DNA from: Geobacillus thermocatenulatus
GTDB taxonomy: Bacteria > Bacillota > Bacilli > Bacillales > Anoxybacillaceae
Length of the DNA stretch: 64,000 nucleotides
Direction: 5' to 3'
NCBI RefSeq assembly: GCF_002217655.1
Contig: NZ_NEWK01000001.1
Span: 1,188,001-1,252,000, forward strand
This document shows, in pieces, positions 34,466 through 43,547 of the stretch; position 1 is the first letter of the stretch; the number at the start of each line of letters is the position of its first letter. The translations under genes and the position numbers were made by a program. The notes beneath the pieces are model-generated. The model was given only the letters and a program-made list of their open reading frames with translations, was not told the DNA's origin and did no database searches.

Positions 34466-34891
34466 TTGCCGACACCAAGCATGGAAGATTATATTGAACA
34501 AATTTACATTTTGATTGAAGAAAAGGGCTACGCCCGCGTCTCGGACATTGCGGAAGCGTTGTCCGTCCATCCCTCCTCGGTGACGAAAATGGTGCAAAAG
34601 CTCGATAAAGATGAGTATTTAGTGTATGAGAAATACCGTGGCCTTGTCCTGACGCCAAAAGGAAGAAAAATCGGCCAGCGGCTCGTCTACCGTCATGAGT
34701 TGCTTGAGCAATTTCTTCGTTTGATCGGTGTCAGCGAAGAAAATATTTACCGCGACGTGGAAGGGATTGAACACCATTTGAGCTGGAACGCCATCGACCG
34801 GATCGGCGATTTGGTGCAGTATTTTCAAGAGGACGAACGCCGCCTTGAAGCGCTGCGCGATGTCCAAAGACGCAATGAACAAGGAGAGTAA
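34466..34891 (+). CDS. mntR: Manganese-responsive transcriptional regulator MntR
   Basis: 141 aa from TTG 34466, after GGGAGGGG; this yields [20 protein letters not shown], lining up with B. subtilis MntR. The winged helix has [19 protein letters not shown]. Metal ligands Asp8, Glu11, His77, Glu99, Glu102 and His103 are all in place ([24 protein letters not shown]). With bound Mn it represses Mn uptake genes. Located between lipM/nrdJ and a patatin gene as in the B. subtilis order apart from the insertion. Confidence 0.95.
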   Translation: MPTPSMEDYIEQIYILIEEKGYARVSDIAEALSVHPSSVTKMVQKLDKDEYLVYEKYRGLVLTPKGRKIGQRLVYRHELLEQFLRLIGVSEENIYRDVEGIEHHLSWNAIDRIGDLVQYFQEDERRLEALRDVQRRNEQGE

Positions 34892-34910
34892 GCTGAGGCT
34901 TGCTCTTTTT
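34886..34910 (+). terminator. mntR terminator
   Basis: GAGTAAGC (34886-34893, including the stop codon) pairs with GCTTGCTC (34898-34905), followed by five T. Confidence 0.85.
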
Positions 34911-34978
34911 GTTTGCCGTACTAAATGCCTTCCTTTTTTCTTACATATGTATAAACGATAAAAAGGGGGGAGGCGGCG

Positions 34979-35860
34979 GTGGACATTGATCTTGTTTTTT
35001 CCGGCGGCGGGGTGAAAGGGTTTGCGTTGCTTGGAGCGTATGAAGCGATTGAGGAAAAAGGTCTGCGCTGGAAGCGGCTTGCCGGCACGAGCGCCGGAGC
35101 GTTGCTATCGGCGCTGCTATCGGCAGGCTACAGCGCCCGCGATATTGCCCGACTGCTTGAGGAGTTGGAGTTGGAGCAGTTTTTGGATGAACGGCCGCTA
35201 TGGATTCCGTTTCCGCTTTGGAAATGGGTGCGCTTGTATTGGCATCTTGGACTGTATCAAGGAAAGGCGTTTGAGCGGTGGCTCGAGGCGGCGCTCGCCG
35301 CCCGCGGCGTGCGGACGTTTCAAGATGTGCCGGCCGGCAGTTTGTATATCGTCGCTTCCGACGTGACGAACGGGCGCATCGTCGTGTTGCCGGACGATTT
35401 AGCCATATACGGCATTGACCCTGGGTCGTTTTCCATCGCCAAGGCAGTGCGGATGAGCATCAGCATTCCGTATTTCTTTGAGCCGGTCCGCCTTCGCGGG
35501 CGAAACGGTGTGGCTTTCATTGTCGACGGAGGGGTGTTGAGCAACTTTCCGCTGTTTTTGTTCGATGAAGAAAAGAAGAAAAAACGGCCGGTGCTAGGCG
35601 TTCAGCTGAGCCCAAAACCAGGGGAGCGGCCGAAACGAACGATCACCAATGCGCTCGATTTGTATGAGGCGCTGTTTGCGGCGATGAAGGAAGCGCATGA
35701 TGCGCGCTACATTTCGCGTCGCCATGAAAAAAACATCGTCTTTTTGCCGGTGGACAACGTTATTTCTACGGAATTTTCCATCGACCTGGAAGCGCGCCGG
35801 CGCCTGATCGATTACGGACGCGAGCGGACGCGGCAGTTTTTACGTCAATGGGCGTACTAG
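34979..35860 (+). CDS. yqhO: Patatin-like phospholipase
   Basis: 293 aa from GTG 34979 with GGGGGGAGG. The patatin fold shows the oxyanion loop SGGGVKGFALLG (about 8-19), the nucleophile in GTSAGALL (about 38-45) and the catalytic Asp in IVDGGVLSNFPL (about 180-191). It hydrolyses acyl esters of lipids; substrate unknown. It corresponds in order to B. subtilis yqhO, downstream of mntR. Confidence 0.88.
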   Translation: MDIDLVFSGGGVKGFALLGAYEAIEEKGLRWKRLAGTSAGALLSALLSAGYSARDIARLLEELELEQFLDERPLWIPFPLWKWVRLYWHLGLYQGKAFERWLEAALAARGVRTFQDVPAGSLYIVASDVTNGRIVVLPDDLAIYGIDPGSFSIAKAVRMSISIPYFFEPVRLRGRNGVAFIVDGGVLSNFPLFLFDEEKKKKRPVLGVQLSPKPGERPKRTITNALDLYEALFAAMKEAHDARYISRRHEKNIVFLPVDNVISTEFSIDLEARRRLIDYGRERTRQFLRQWAY

Positions 35861-35927
35861 ACGGGAAAGCGGCAATAGGGCGCACCTCTGCCGCCGATTT
35901 TTCAGCTGAACGGCAGAGGCAAACAAA

Positions 35928-35965
35928 AAAGAATCAAGCTAAAACGAAGCTCGATTCTTTTTTTT
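35928..35965. terminator. Bidirectional terminator between yqhO and yqhP
   Basis: GAATCAAGCT (35931-35940) pairs with AGCTCGATTC (35948-35957) with one mismatch, flanked by six A and eight T. A second hairpin, CCTCTGCCG/CGGCAGAGG, lies just to the left (about 35885-35919). Confidence 0.85.
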
Positions 35966-36295
35966 GCCTTTTTTGCCCTCGATCACGGTCAAGTGCGGAA
36001 TGGCCGTCCGTTTTTTCAGCGGCCGCTTCAGTTTCGCCGGCTTTGCTTGTTTGCGCCCGGAGCGGGGATGGAGCTTTTTCGACTGCCGCACCGCCTTTAA
36101 ATACGATAATCGATCTTGATCGGTGCGGCGTTGGTAGACGAACCGGTAAAAGAGATAAATGGCGGCCAAAAACAGCGCAACAAACAACAGCTGGCGGAAC
36201 AGCACCGTCGGATGGGCAAAAAGGGTATAGACAATGCCAAGGGTTCCAAGCAAAATCATAAGCCCGACAAGCGGATGAATGGCCCGGCGCCGCAA
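35939..36295 (-). CDS. yqhP: SA1362/YqhP family membrane protein
   Basis: 118 aa if started at TTG 36295, which is the codon best spaced from AAAGGGGG; GTG 36304 is possible. Two transmembrane helices (about 10-27 and 34-52) are followed by a very basic C-terminal tail (KKLHPRSGRKQAKPAKLKRP). Family and position agree with B. subtilis yqhP. Function unknown. Confidence 0.75.
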   Translation of the reverse strand: MRRRAIHPLVGLMILLGTLGIVYTLFAHPTVLFRQLLFVALFLAAIYLFYRFVYQRRTDQDRLSYLKAVRQSKKLHPRSGRKQAKPAKLKRPLKKRTAIPHLTVIEGKKGKKKNRASF

Positions 36296-36317
36296 TGAGT
36301 CCACCCCCTTTGATCGA

Positions 36318-37253
36318 TTACTGCACCGCTTGTTTCCTTTCGGCTTCCGCTTCCAAATCGAGAAGCCGCTGAAACGAGGCGATGGCCACTTCCACTTGGT
36401 CATCGTCCGGTTCTTTTGTCGTCAACCGTTGCAGCCATAGCCCGGGATAGCCAAGCCAGCTTAGCAGCGGAATATCCCTCAATTTATTTGTAAACTGCAA
36501 GACTTCAAACGAAACGCCAAGCACGATAGGAATTAAAGCGAGCCTGTTTGCGATTCGCAGCCAAAGCGGATCCGTCGGCACGAACAAATAAAGGAATAAG
36601 CTGATCATGACAGTAAATAAAATGAAGCTGCTGCCGCATCGGTAGTGAAGGCGCGAGGCGCGCTGGACGTGCTCAACCGTGAGCGGCCACCCCGCTTCAA
36701 AGGCGTTGATGACTTTATGTTCCGCCCCGTGGTATTGGAACACGCGCCTAACAAGCGGCGTCAACGAAATAAAGTGAATGTAGCCGAGCAAAAGGGCAAG
36801 CTTAAAGGCGCCTTCAAGCAAAATTTGCCCCATTTTCCCCGGTACGAGCGGTTTAAAGGCGTCGGCGGCGAGCGCCGGAACGAGCGTAAAAATGGTTTTG
36901 GCGAATAAAAACGATAGCACGCCGATGACGGCGGCGCCGAGAATCAGCCCGAATTTGGAGCGGCTTTCTTCGGCGGCCTGTTTTTCGTCCGAGGACGCCT
37001 CATATTGTTCGCTGGCAAACTGCAAATGTTTGGCCCCGTTTGCGCTCGCCTCAATAATGGCGACAATGCCGCGGACAAACGGGATTTTTTTCAGGGCAGT
37101 CAGCGTCGGATGGCTGCGGCGAGGCAGCGTAAAATAGTCAATTGTCCCGTCATGGCGGCGAACGGCGGTGACGGAGTGCGTCTTGCCGGCAAACATCACC
37201 CCTTCAACGACCGCTTGGCCGCCGTATAACGGTTTCTCCATTGATGATTTCAT
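36318..37253 (-). CDS. yqhQ: DUF1385 family membrane protein YqhQ
   Basis: 311 aa. The family motif YGGQAVVEGVMFAG lies at the N-terminus; there are about four membrane helices, and YHGAEHKVINAFEAG and HYRCGSSFILF are highly conserved. Some relatives are annotated as metal-dependent enzymes by mistake; function is unknown. The downstream yqhP starts 23 bp away, so the two form one leftward unit. Confidence 0.92.
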   Translation of the reverse strand: MKSSMEKPLYGGQAVVEGVMFAGKTHSVTAVRRHDGTIDYFTLPRRSHPTLTALKKIPFVRGIVAIIEASANGAKHLQFASEQYEASSDEKQAAEESRSKFGLILGAAVIGVLSFLFAKTIFTLVPALAADAFKPLVPGKMGQILLEGAFKLALLLGYIHFISLTPLVRRVFQYHGAEHKVINAFEAGWPLTVEHVQRASRLHYRCGSSFILFTVMISLFLYLFVPTDPLWLRIANRLALIPIVLGVSFEVLQFTNKLRDIPLLSWLGYPGLWLQRLTTKEPDDDQVEVAIASFQRLLDLEAEAERKQAVQ

Positions 37254-37440
37254 CAGGCCAACACCAACCTATTTTTTATGTTTATTATTTTATTCTACAA
37301 GAAATATCCGGAAACCTCTAGGTTGATGCTGCTATTATGATTTCCAAAAAATCCATGATTTACACAAGAGCGGTCATTTTTTTCGTTTGATTCATGGGAC
37401 GGTCGGCTTTCGGTCATACTACCAGACAAGGAGGTGCACA

Positions 37441-37971
37441 ATGATGGCGGAACAAAAAGGGGAGCTCGAGCAAGAGAAGACGGAGCGGCCGATGACGCTC
37501 ATACAAAAAACGATCATCATCGGGTTTGTCGGCGGGGTGTTTTGGAGTTTGATCGGCTATTTGTCCTATTTTTTCCATTTTAGTGAAATCAGCCCGAATA
37601 TGATTCTCATCCCGTGGGTTGCCGAGGACTGGAAATATGGGAAAGCCGGCAATTATGCGGCCATCGTGCTGATCGGCATCATTTCCATTGCGGCGGCGCT
37701 GCTATACTATGCACTGCTAAGGAAAATCCGCGGCATGTGGGCGGGAATGTTGTATGGTGCTGCGCTTTGGGGAGTGGTGTTTTATTTGTTCAATCCGCTG
37801 TTTCCGAACGTGCAGCCGGTTGCGGATTTAGAGACGAATACGGTCATTACGACGCTTTGCTTGTACATTTTGTACGGGGTGTTTGTCGGTTATTCGATTT
37901 CTTTCGAGACGCAGGAAATGAATCGGCCGTCGCCAAGCGCCGGGCAGCAGGCGGCCAAGGAAGGAAGTTGA
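37441..37971 (+). CDS. yqhR: YqhR family membrane protein
   Basis: 176 aa from ATG 37441, after AAGGAGGTG. Four hydrophobic segments (about 27-47, 77-98, 107-125, 141-158) and the pattern WSLIGYLSYFFHFSEISPN identify YqhR. Upstream, CATACTA (37415-37421) resembles a forespore sigma -10 element without a clear -35. In B. subtilis yqhS (aroQ) follows, but here the next gene is the peptidase. Confidence 0.9.
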   Translation: MMAEQKGELEQEKTERPMTLIQKTIIIGFVGGVFWSLIGYLSYFFHFSEISPNMILIPWVAEDWKYGKAGNYAAIVLIGIISIAAALLYYALLRKIRGMWAGMLYGAALWGVVFYLFNPLFPNVQPVADLETNTVITTLCLYILYGVFVGYSISFETQEMNRPSPSAGQQAAKEGS

Positions 37972-38135
37972 GCTGTCGGCCAAAGCGGGCGCATGTGGCG
38001 GAAACTGCCGTGATCATGGTAAAATAAAGAAGGTTTCCATATTTTTTGGGCGCAGCCGATCGCGCGCATCGGAAACCGCCCACGTATCGCATCGCCTTTG
38101 TAATTACAATATTCATGGGCAGAGGAGAATGAGAC

Positions 38136-39197
38136 ATGGAAAAAATGGAAAGGCTTCGAGCGCTGCTTGAAGAGCAGCATCTTGATGGGCTGTTAGTCAC
38201 AAACGGCTACAACCGCCGCTATTTGACCGGGTTTACTGGCACGGCCGGCGCTGTGCTTGTCAGCCGTCAAGGGGCGGTGTTGGTTACGGACTTCCGCTAC
38301 GTCGAACAAGCATCGAGGCAAGCCCAAGGGTTTGAAGTCGTCCAGCACAGCGGGCCGATCATCGAAGAAATTGCCAATCAGGTGAAGCGGCTTGGCATCA
38401 AGAGGCTTGGCTTTGAGCAAGAACACGTCACCTATGCCGCATACAAGTCGTATGAAGAAGCCATCCGCGCTGAACTCGTGCCAACGTCTTGGCTCGTAGA
38501 AAAATTGCGCTTGATTAAGTCAGAGGCAGAGATTAAGATATTAAAGGAAGCAGCAGAAATCGCCGATGCGGCGTTTTCGCACATTTTGTCGTTCATCCGT
38601 CCAGGCGTTAAAGAAATCGAAGTGGCGAATGAGCTGGAATTTTTTATGCGCAAACAAGGGGCGTCTTCGTCCTCCTTTGATACGATCGTGGCCTCCGGCT
38701 ACCGTTCGGCGCTGCCGCACGGGGTGGCGTCAGAGAAAACGATCGAGCGCGGCGAGCTCGTTACGCTTGATTTCGGGGCTTACTATAAAGGGTATTGTTC
38801 CGATATGACGAGAACGGTCGCCGTCGGCGACATTAGCGCGGAGCTGCGGACGATTTATGACATCGTTCTTGAAGCGCAGCAACGCGGCATGAACGGGCTC
38901 AAGGCAGGCATGACCGGCAAAGAGGCTGATGCGCTCACGCGCGATTACATCCGCGAAAAAGGGTATGGCGACTATTTCGGCCATTCGACCGGCCATGGGA
39001 TTGGATTGGAAATTCACGAAGGGCCGACGCTTTCGTTCCGTTCGGATGTCGTGCTTGAGCCAGGCATGGTTGTCACCGTCGAGCCGGGCATTTACATCCC
39101 GGGGCTTGGCGGGGTGCGCATCGAGGACGATACGGTCATCAATGCTGATGGGAACGAAGCGCTCACCCATTCGCCAAAAGAACTGATCATTTTATAA
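38136..39197 (+). CDS. yqhT: Xaa-Pro aminopeptidase (M24B)
   Basis: 353 aa. It cleaves the N-terminal residue before proline. The pita-bread fold is complete: N-terminal creatinase-like domain (about 1-125), metal ligands in LDFGAYYKGYCSDMTRT, GHSTGHGIGLEIHEGP (His, about 286-301), EPGIYIPG and the last Glu in GVRIEDD. Directly upstream of efp as in B. subtilis, probably cotranscribed (27-bp gap). Confidence 0.94.
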   Translation: MEKMERLRALLEEQHLDGLLVTNGYNRRYLTGFTGTAGAVLVSRQGAVLVTDFRYVEQASRQAQGFEVVQHSGPIIEEIANQVKRLGIKRLGFEQEHVTYAAYKSYEEAIRAELVPTSWLVEKLRLIKSEAEIKILKEAAEIADAAFSHILSFIRPGVKEIEVANELEFFMRKQGASSSSFDTIVASGYRSALPHGVASEKTIERGELVTLDFGAYYKGYCSDMTRTVAVGDISAELRTIYDIVLEAQQRGMNGLKAGMTGKEADALTRDYIREKGYGDYFGHSTGHGIGLEIHEGPTLSFRSDVVLEPGMVVTVEPGIYIPGLGGVRIEDDTVINADGNEALTHSPKELIIL

Positions 39198-39224
39198 TGG
39201 ATTGCGTGAGGAGGATTTCGGCTA

Positions 39225-39782
39225 ATGATTTCAGTCAACGATTTTCGCACAGGACTTACGATTGAGGTGGACGGCGAGATTTGGCGCGTCCTTGAATTCC
39301 AGCACGTCAAGCCAGGCAAGGGGGCGGCGTTCGTCCGTTCGAAGCTGCGCAATTTGCGCACCGGCGCCATTCAGGAGCGGACGTTCCGCGCCGGCGAAAA
39401 AGTGAACCGGGCGCAAATCGACACACGCAAAATGCAATATTTGTACGCCAACGGCGACCAACACGTTTTTATGGATATGGAAACGTATGAACAAATCGAG
39501 CTGCCGGCGAAACAAATCGAGCATGAACTGAAGTTCTTGAAAGAGAATATGGAAGTCTTTATTATGATGTACCAAGGCGAAACGATCGGCGTTGAGCTGC
39601 CGAACACCGTCGAGTTGAAAGTCGTCGAAACAGAGCCGGGCATTAAAGGTGACACCGCTTCTGGCGGTTCGAAGCCGGCGAAGCTCGAAACCGGCCTTGT
39701 CGTTCAAGTGCCGTTTTTCGTCAACGAAGGCGACACGCTCATCATTAATACGGCCGACGGCACGTACGTTTCGCGGGCGTAA
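39225..39782 (+). CDS. efp: Translation elongation factor P
   Basis: 185 aa. EF-P relieves ribosome stalling at polyproline. The modified lysine loop [10 protein letters not shown] (about 29-38, Lys32) and the C-terminal signature ([20 protein letters not shown]) are present. Length matches the family. Followed by a terminator. Confidence 0.97.
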   Translation: MISVNDFRTGLTIEVDGEIWRVLEFQHVKPGKGAAFVRSKLRNLRTGAIQERTFRAGEKVNRAQIDTRKMQYLYANGDQHVFMDMETYEQIELPAKQIEHELKFLKENMEVFIMMYQGETIGVELPNTVELKVVETEPGIKGDTASGGSKPAKLETGLVVQVPFFVNEGDTLIINTADGTYVSRA

Positions 39783-39798
39783 GCCCAAGCCCGACAGG

Positions 39799-39833
39799 CA
39801 CCGTCTCGGACACCTTCCGGGGCGGTGTTTTTT
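39799..39833 (+). terminator. efp terminator
   Basis: CACCGTC (39799-39805) pairs with GGCGGTG (39821-39827) with one wobble, then six T. Confidence 0.8.
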
Positions 39834-39958
39834 ATGCGCAAAATGGGCGCCGTTTTGCTCTCCCCCATCGTTTTCCTCAGTAAAAACTTCTTCTGAAACG
39901 GCTTGTTTTCGCATACGTTTGTACTAATCGATCCCATTTGGCAAAACAGGAGGGGAAC

Positions 39959-40240
39959 ATGAAACATTGGCTGCGATCGATCGACCCGTCCGTTATGGCC
40001 ATGGCTGGCATGCGGATGGTGTCCGCGTTCATTGAACTGAGCGCGGCGCTGTTGATGCTTGTGTTCAATGACGTGAAAAAAGCGCTTGCCGTTAATGCTG
40101 CGCTTGCTGTCGTCGGTCCAACCGTCATGATGGTGACCATGGCGATTGGACTGCTTTCGCTTGCGGACGAGCTCTCGTTTTCACGGCTTGGGCTTGTGGC
40201 GCTCGGGATCGCGCTCATTTTGTTCGCGATTTACAAGTAA
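39959..40240 (+). CDS. yqhV: YqhV family (DUF2619) membrane protein
   Basis: 93 aa from ATG 39959 (AGGAGGGG). Three hydrophobic helices (about 10-32, 41-64, 71-91). The sequence matches YqhV, which precedes the spoIIIA operon in Bacillus. Function unknown; it may belong to the sporulation set. Confidence 0.88.
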   Translation: MKHWLRSIDPSVMAMAGMRMVSAFIELSAALLMLVFNDVKKALAVNAALAVVGPTVMMVTMAIGLLSLADELSFSRLGLVALGIALILFAIYK

Positions 40241-40241
40241 G

Positions 40242-40270
40242 GCATAAACGGCGCATTCCGCCCATACATA
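40242..40270 (+). promoter_or_regulatory. Sigma-E promoter of the spoIIIA operon
   Basis: GCATAAA (40242-40248), 14-bp spacer, CATACATA (40263-40270), an excellent match to the sigma-E consensus; spoIIIA is mother-cell expressed in B. subtilis. Confidence 0.8.
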
Positions 40271-40301
40271 TGAACTAGTCCACAAGAAAAGGGGGAGGGC
40301 C

Positions 40302-41222
40302 ATGGAAGCGGTGTGGGGAATTTTGCCGAAAACGGTCGCCGCCGCGTTGCAGCACCATCTTCCTTCATGCCGCCGCGGAATTGAAGAAATCCGCATCCGC
40401 GTCTCCCGGCCGCTTGAGGTGATCGTCGACGGAACGGCCCGATTGTTGCCGTATGAAGTGACGAAAGAAGACGGCGTGCATTTGCTCAACAAATTGAGTC
40501 ATTATTCGATCTATGCCGTCGAAGAAGAGCTGAAGCGCGGATTTATGACGATTGAGGGGGGGCATCGTGTTGGGCTGGCCGGCAAAGTCATTACGGAAGG
40601 GGGCAAGGTGAAAGCGATCCGCGATGTTTCCTCGTTTAACATTCGCATCGCCAAGGAACAGATCGGCATCGCCGAGCCGCTGATTCCGTATGTGTACGAC
40701 GGCCGCTGGCGTCATACGATGATCATCGGCTCGCCGCAGACGGGAAAAACGACGCTCCTGCGCGATGCGGCGCGCTTGATTAGCAGCGGGACGGGGCGCA
40801 TTCCGGCGCAAAAGGTGGCGATCGTTGACGAACGATCGGAAATCGCTGGCTGTGTGAAAGGGATTCCTCAGTTTTCGTTCGGCCCGCGCCTTGACGTGTT
40901 GGACGCCTGCCCGAAAGCGGAAGGGATGATGATGATGATCCGCTCGATGAGCCCTGATGTCATGATTGTCGACGAAATCGGGCGCGAGGAGGACAGCGAG
41001 GCAGTGCTTGAAGCGGCCAATGCTGGCGTCTCTGTATGGACGACTGTGCACGGCCGCAACATCCAAGACGTCTGGCAGCGTCCGACGCTCGGCCCGGTGA
41101 TGGAACAAAAGGTGTTTGAACGGTTTATTGAGCTGACGAACATTCCCCATCCCGGCTCCATCCGACGCATTCTCGACGCTGGCGGAACGGTGCTGTATGA
41201 AAGGGCGGTGGTCCAGCGATGA
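40302..41222 (+). CDS. spoIIIAA: Stage III sporulation ATPase SpoIIIAA
   Basis: 306 aa. AAA+ ATPase related to type II/IV secretion ATPases: Walker A GSPQTGKTTLLRDAARL (about 144-160), Walker B VMIVDEIGREED (about 222-233). It energises the A-Q feeding-tube complex between mother cell and forespore. First gene of an eight-gene operon with overlaps; overlaps spoIIIAB by 4 bp. Confidence 0.97.
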   Translation: MEAVWGILPKTVAAALQHHLPSCRRGIEEIRIRVSRPLEVIVDGTARLLPYEVTKEDGVHLLNKLSHYSIYAVEEELKRGFMTIEGGHRVGLAGKVITEGGKVKAIRDVSSFNIRIAKEQIGIAEPLIPYVYDGRWRHTMIIGSPQTGKTTLLRDAARLISSGTGRIPAQKVAIVDERSEIAGCVKGIPQFSFGPRLDVLDACPKAEGMMMMIRSMSPDVMIVDEIGREEDSEAVLEAANAGVSVWTTVHGRNIQDVWQRPTLGPVMEQKVFERFIELTNIPHPGSIRRILDAGGTVLYERAVVQR

Positions 41223-41731
41223 AATGGTTTGGCGCTCTGTTGATTCTCGCCGCCTCAACATGGCTTGGGTTTGCCGCCGCCCGCGTGTTGCACGAGCGGC
41301 CGCGCCAGCTTCGCCAGCTGAAAGCGGCGCTGAGGGCGCTTGAGGCGGAAGTGATGTATGGCCATACGCCGCTTGCCGACGCCGCTATGCATCTCGCCCG
41401 GCAAACGGCCGCCCCGTTGTCCGAATTGTTCGAGCGGTTTGCCGCCGCGTTATGCACAGAAGAAACGAGCGCCGCCGAGGCATGGGAAAAAAGCTTGCGA
41501 ACCGTATGGGGAAAAACCGCTCTAAAGCAAGGAGAATTTGAAGTGATGAAACAATTTGGCGCCACGCTTGGCCAATACGACCGGCTCACCCAGCAAAGGC
41601 AAATCGCGCTGGCGCTCGCCCATCTTGAGCGGGAGGAAGCGGAAGCGCTAGACAACCAGGCGCGCTACGCCAAGATGGCGAAAAGTTTAGGCGTGTTGGC
41701 CGGCCTGCTGCTCGTCATTTTACTCATGTAG
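41219..41731 (+). CDS. spoIIIAB: Stage III sporulation protein AB
   Basis: 170 aa. N-terminal and C-terminal hydrophobic helices (about 3-19 and 152-169) enclose a cytoplasmic helical domain; resembles secretion platform GspF domains. ALRALEAEVMYGHTPLADA is a family segment. Confidence 0.95.
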   Translation: MKWFGALLILAASTWLGFAAARVLHERPRQLRQLKAALRALEAEVMYGHTPLADAAMHLARQTAAPLSELFERFAAALCTEETSAAEAWEKSLRTVWGKTALKQGEFEVMKQFGATLGQYDRLTQQRQIALALAHLEREEAEALDNQARYAKMAKSLGVLAGLLLVILLM

Positions 41732-41746
41732 ACAGGAGGCAGAATC

Positions 41747-41953
41747 ATGGGCATCGATGTCGATCTCATTTTGAAAATCGCCGGCGTCGGCATCGTCATC
41801 GCGTTTTTGCATACGGTGCTCGATCAGATGGGGAGGAAAGAATATGCCCAATGGGTGACGCTGCTCGGCTTTATTTATATTTTGTTTATGGTCGCTTCGA
41901 TTGTAAGCGATTTGTTTCAAAAAATTAAAGACGTCTTTTTGTTCCGCGGATAG
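41747..41953 (+). CDS. spoIIIAC: Stage III sporulation protein AC
   Basis: 68 aa with two membrane helices. MGIDVDLILKIAGVGIVIAF and HTVLDQMGRKEYAQWVT are characteristic. Small mother-cell membrane subunit of the feeding-tube complex. Confidence 0.95.
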   Translation: MGIDVDLILKIAGVGIVIAFLHTVLDQMGRKEYAQWVTLLGFIYILFMVASIVSDLFQKIKDVFLFRG

Positions 41954-41964
41954 GGGGAGAGGCC

Positions 41965-42360
41965 ATGGACATTTTGCAAATCGTCGGCCTCGGGTTGATC
42001 GCGACGTTTTTGGTCGTGTTGCTGCAAGAGCAAAAGTCGAATCTGGCCTTTTTGTTGACCGTGTTTGTCGGCTGCACCATTTTTCTGTTGTTGGTCGATC
42101 AAATCAGCAGCATTTTGGCGATGTTGCGAAAAATGGCCGAAGGCGCCCATATTCAGATGGTGTATTTAGAGACGATGCTGAAAATCATCGGCATTGCCTA
42201 CATTGCCGAGTTCGCCGCGCAAATTTCCAAAGACGCCGGCCAAGGGGCGATCGCCGCCAAAATTGAGCTCGGCGGCAAAATCGTCATTTTGGCGCTGGCT
42301 GTTCCGATTTTAACCGCGATCATCGAAGCGGTCATCGGCCTCATCCCGTCGGCGCGCTAA
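41965..42360 (+). CDS. spoIIIAD: Stage III sporulation protein AD
   Basis: 131 aa, about four membrane helices. GLGLIATFLVVLLQEQKSN and KIIGIAYIAEFAAQISKDAG are family features. It starts 11 bp after spoIIIAC. Confidence 0.95.
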   Translation: MDILQIVGLGLIATFLVVLLQEQKSNLAFLLTVFVGCTIFLLLVDQISSILAMLRKMAEGAHIQMVYLETMLKIIGIAYIAEFAAQISKDAGQGAIAAKIELGGKIVILALAVPILTAIIEAVIGLIPSAR

Positions 42361-42373
42361 AGGGGGGAACGGA

Positions 42374-43537
42374 TTGAAGCGAACAGCGTTCCTTATTGTC
42401 GGGCTGCTTTCTCTCTTTTTTTGTCCGTTGGTCGTACAAGCCGCAAGCGATGGACCGTCGGTCAGCGAGCAGCTCGCTCAGCTCGATGTGAGCGATATCC
42501 GCCGGTATTGGGAAACGATCGTCAGCGAGTATGGCGGGTTTTTGCCGGAAAGCGAGAAAGGGCCGCTCACCGATTTTTTAAGCGGCGGCAAGCAATGGTC
42601 GCCGTCCGAATGGCTGAAGGCGCTCGCCCGCTATTTGTTTTATGAACTGCAGGTGAACGGCAAACTGCTCGGCACGCTCATTTTGCTTGCTGTCTTCAGC
42701 ACGGTGCTGCAATCGCTGCAAAATGCATTCGCTCAGCAGGAAGTAAGCAAAATCGCCCAGGCGGTCGTCTATATGGTGCTCTTGTTGATCGCCTTAAACA
42801 GCTTTCGCCTTGCGGCGGATTATGCGCTTGAGGCGGTGCGGACGATGAGCCATTTCATCATCGCCCTCGTTCCGCTGCTGCTCGCCCTGCTCGCCACTTC
42901 CGGCGGGGTCGCGTCGGCGGCGTTTTTCCACCCGATCATTTTGTTTGTGATGAACACCACTGGCACGGTTGTGGAATACGTCACCTTGCCGCTTTTGCTT
43001 CTGGCTGCGCTGCTTTCGGTCGTCAGCACGCTCAGCGACCGTTACAAGGCGACTCAGCTCGCCGATTTGCTCAACAAAGCCGCCCTCGGTTTGCTCGGCC
43101 TCATTTTGACCGTGTTCCTTGGCGTCATGTCCGTGCGAGGAGCGACAGCGGCCGTGGCTGACGGCGTGGCGCTCCGGGCGGCGAAATTTGTCACCGGCAA
43201 TTTCATCCCGGTCGTCGGCAAGCTGTTCACCGATGCCGCCGATACGGTCGTCGCCGCTTCCATGCTGTTGAAAAATACGGTCGGGTTGGTCGGGGCGGCG
43301 ATTTTGCTCATGATCGCCATCTTTCCCGCGGTGAAAATTTTCGCCGTCGTCGTCGTCTACAAACTATCGGCTGCTCTTCTGCAGCCGCTTGGCGGCGGAC
43401 CGGTATTGTCCTGCCTCAACATCATCGGAAAAAGCATCGCCTACGTGCTGGCGGCGCTGCTCATTGTGTCGCTCATGTTTTTCTTAAGCCTCACCGTCAT
43501 GGTGATGGCCGGGAACATTACGATGATGGTCCGCTAG
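42374..43537 (+). CDS. spoIIIAE: Stage III sporulation protein AE
   Basis: 387 aa from TTG 42374 (GGGGGGAACGGA). Signal-like N-terminus (about 4-22), extracytoplasmic segment, then about six to eight membrane helices. The polytopic subunit is the only spoIIIA protein with a true transporter-like topology. Start codon TTG is supported by the ribosome site and signal sequence. Confidence 0.94.
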   Translation: MKRTAFLIVGLLSLFFCPLVVQAASDGPSVSEQLAQLDVSDIRRYWETIVSEYGGFLPESEKGPLTDFLSGGKQWSPSEWLKALARYLFYELQVNGKLLGTLILLAVFSTVLQSLQNAFAQQEVSKIAQAVVYMVLLLIALNSFRLAADYALEAVRTMSHFIIALVPLLLALLATSGGVASAAFFHPIILFVMNTTGTVVEYVTLPLLLLAALLSVVSTLSDRYKATQLADLLNKAALGLLGLILTVFLGVMSVRGATAAVADGVALRAAKFVTGNFIPVVGKLFTDAADTVVAASMLLKNTVGLVGAAILLMIAIFPAVKIFAVVVVYKLSAALLQPLGGGPVLSCLNIIGKSIAYVLAALLIVSLMFFLSLTVMVMAGNITMMVR

Positions 43538-43547
43538 GGGGAGCGCT

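Noticed and set aside
35848-36261. 137-codon rightward ORF after yqhO
   Set aside because: Passes through a bidirectional terminator and is antisense to yqhP; no ribosome site.
37614-38027. 137-codon ORF overlapping yqhR in another frame
   Set aside because: Shadow of yqhR; the real gene has a good ribosome site and family features.
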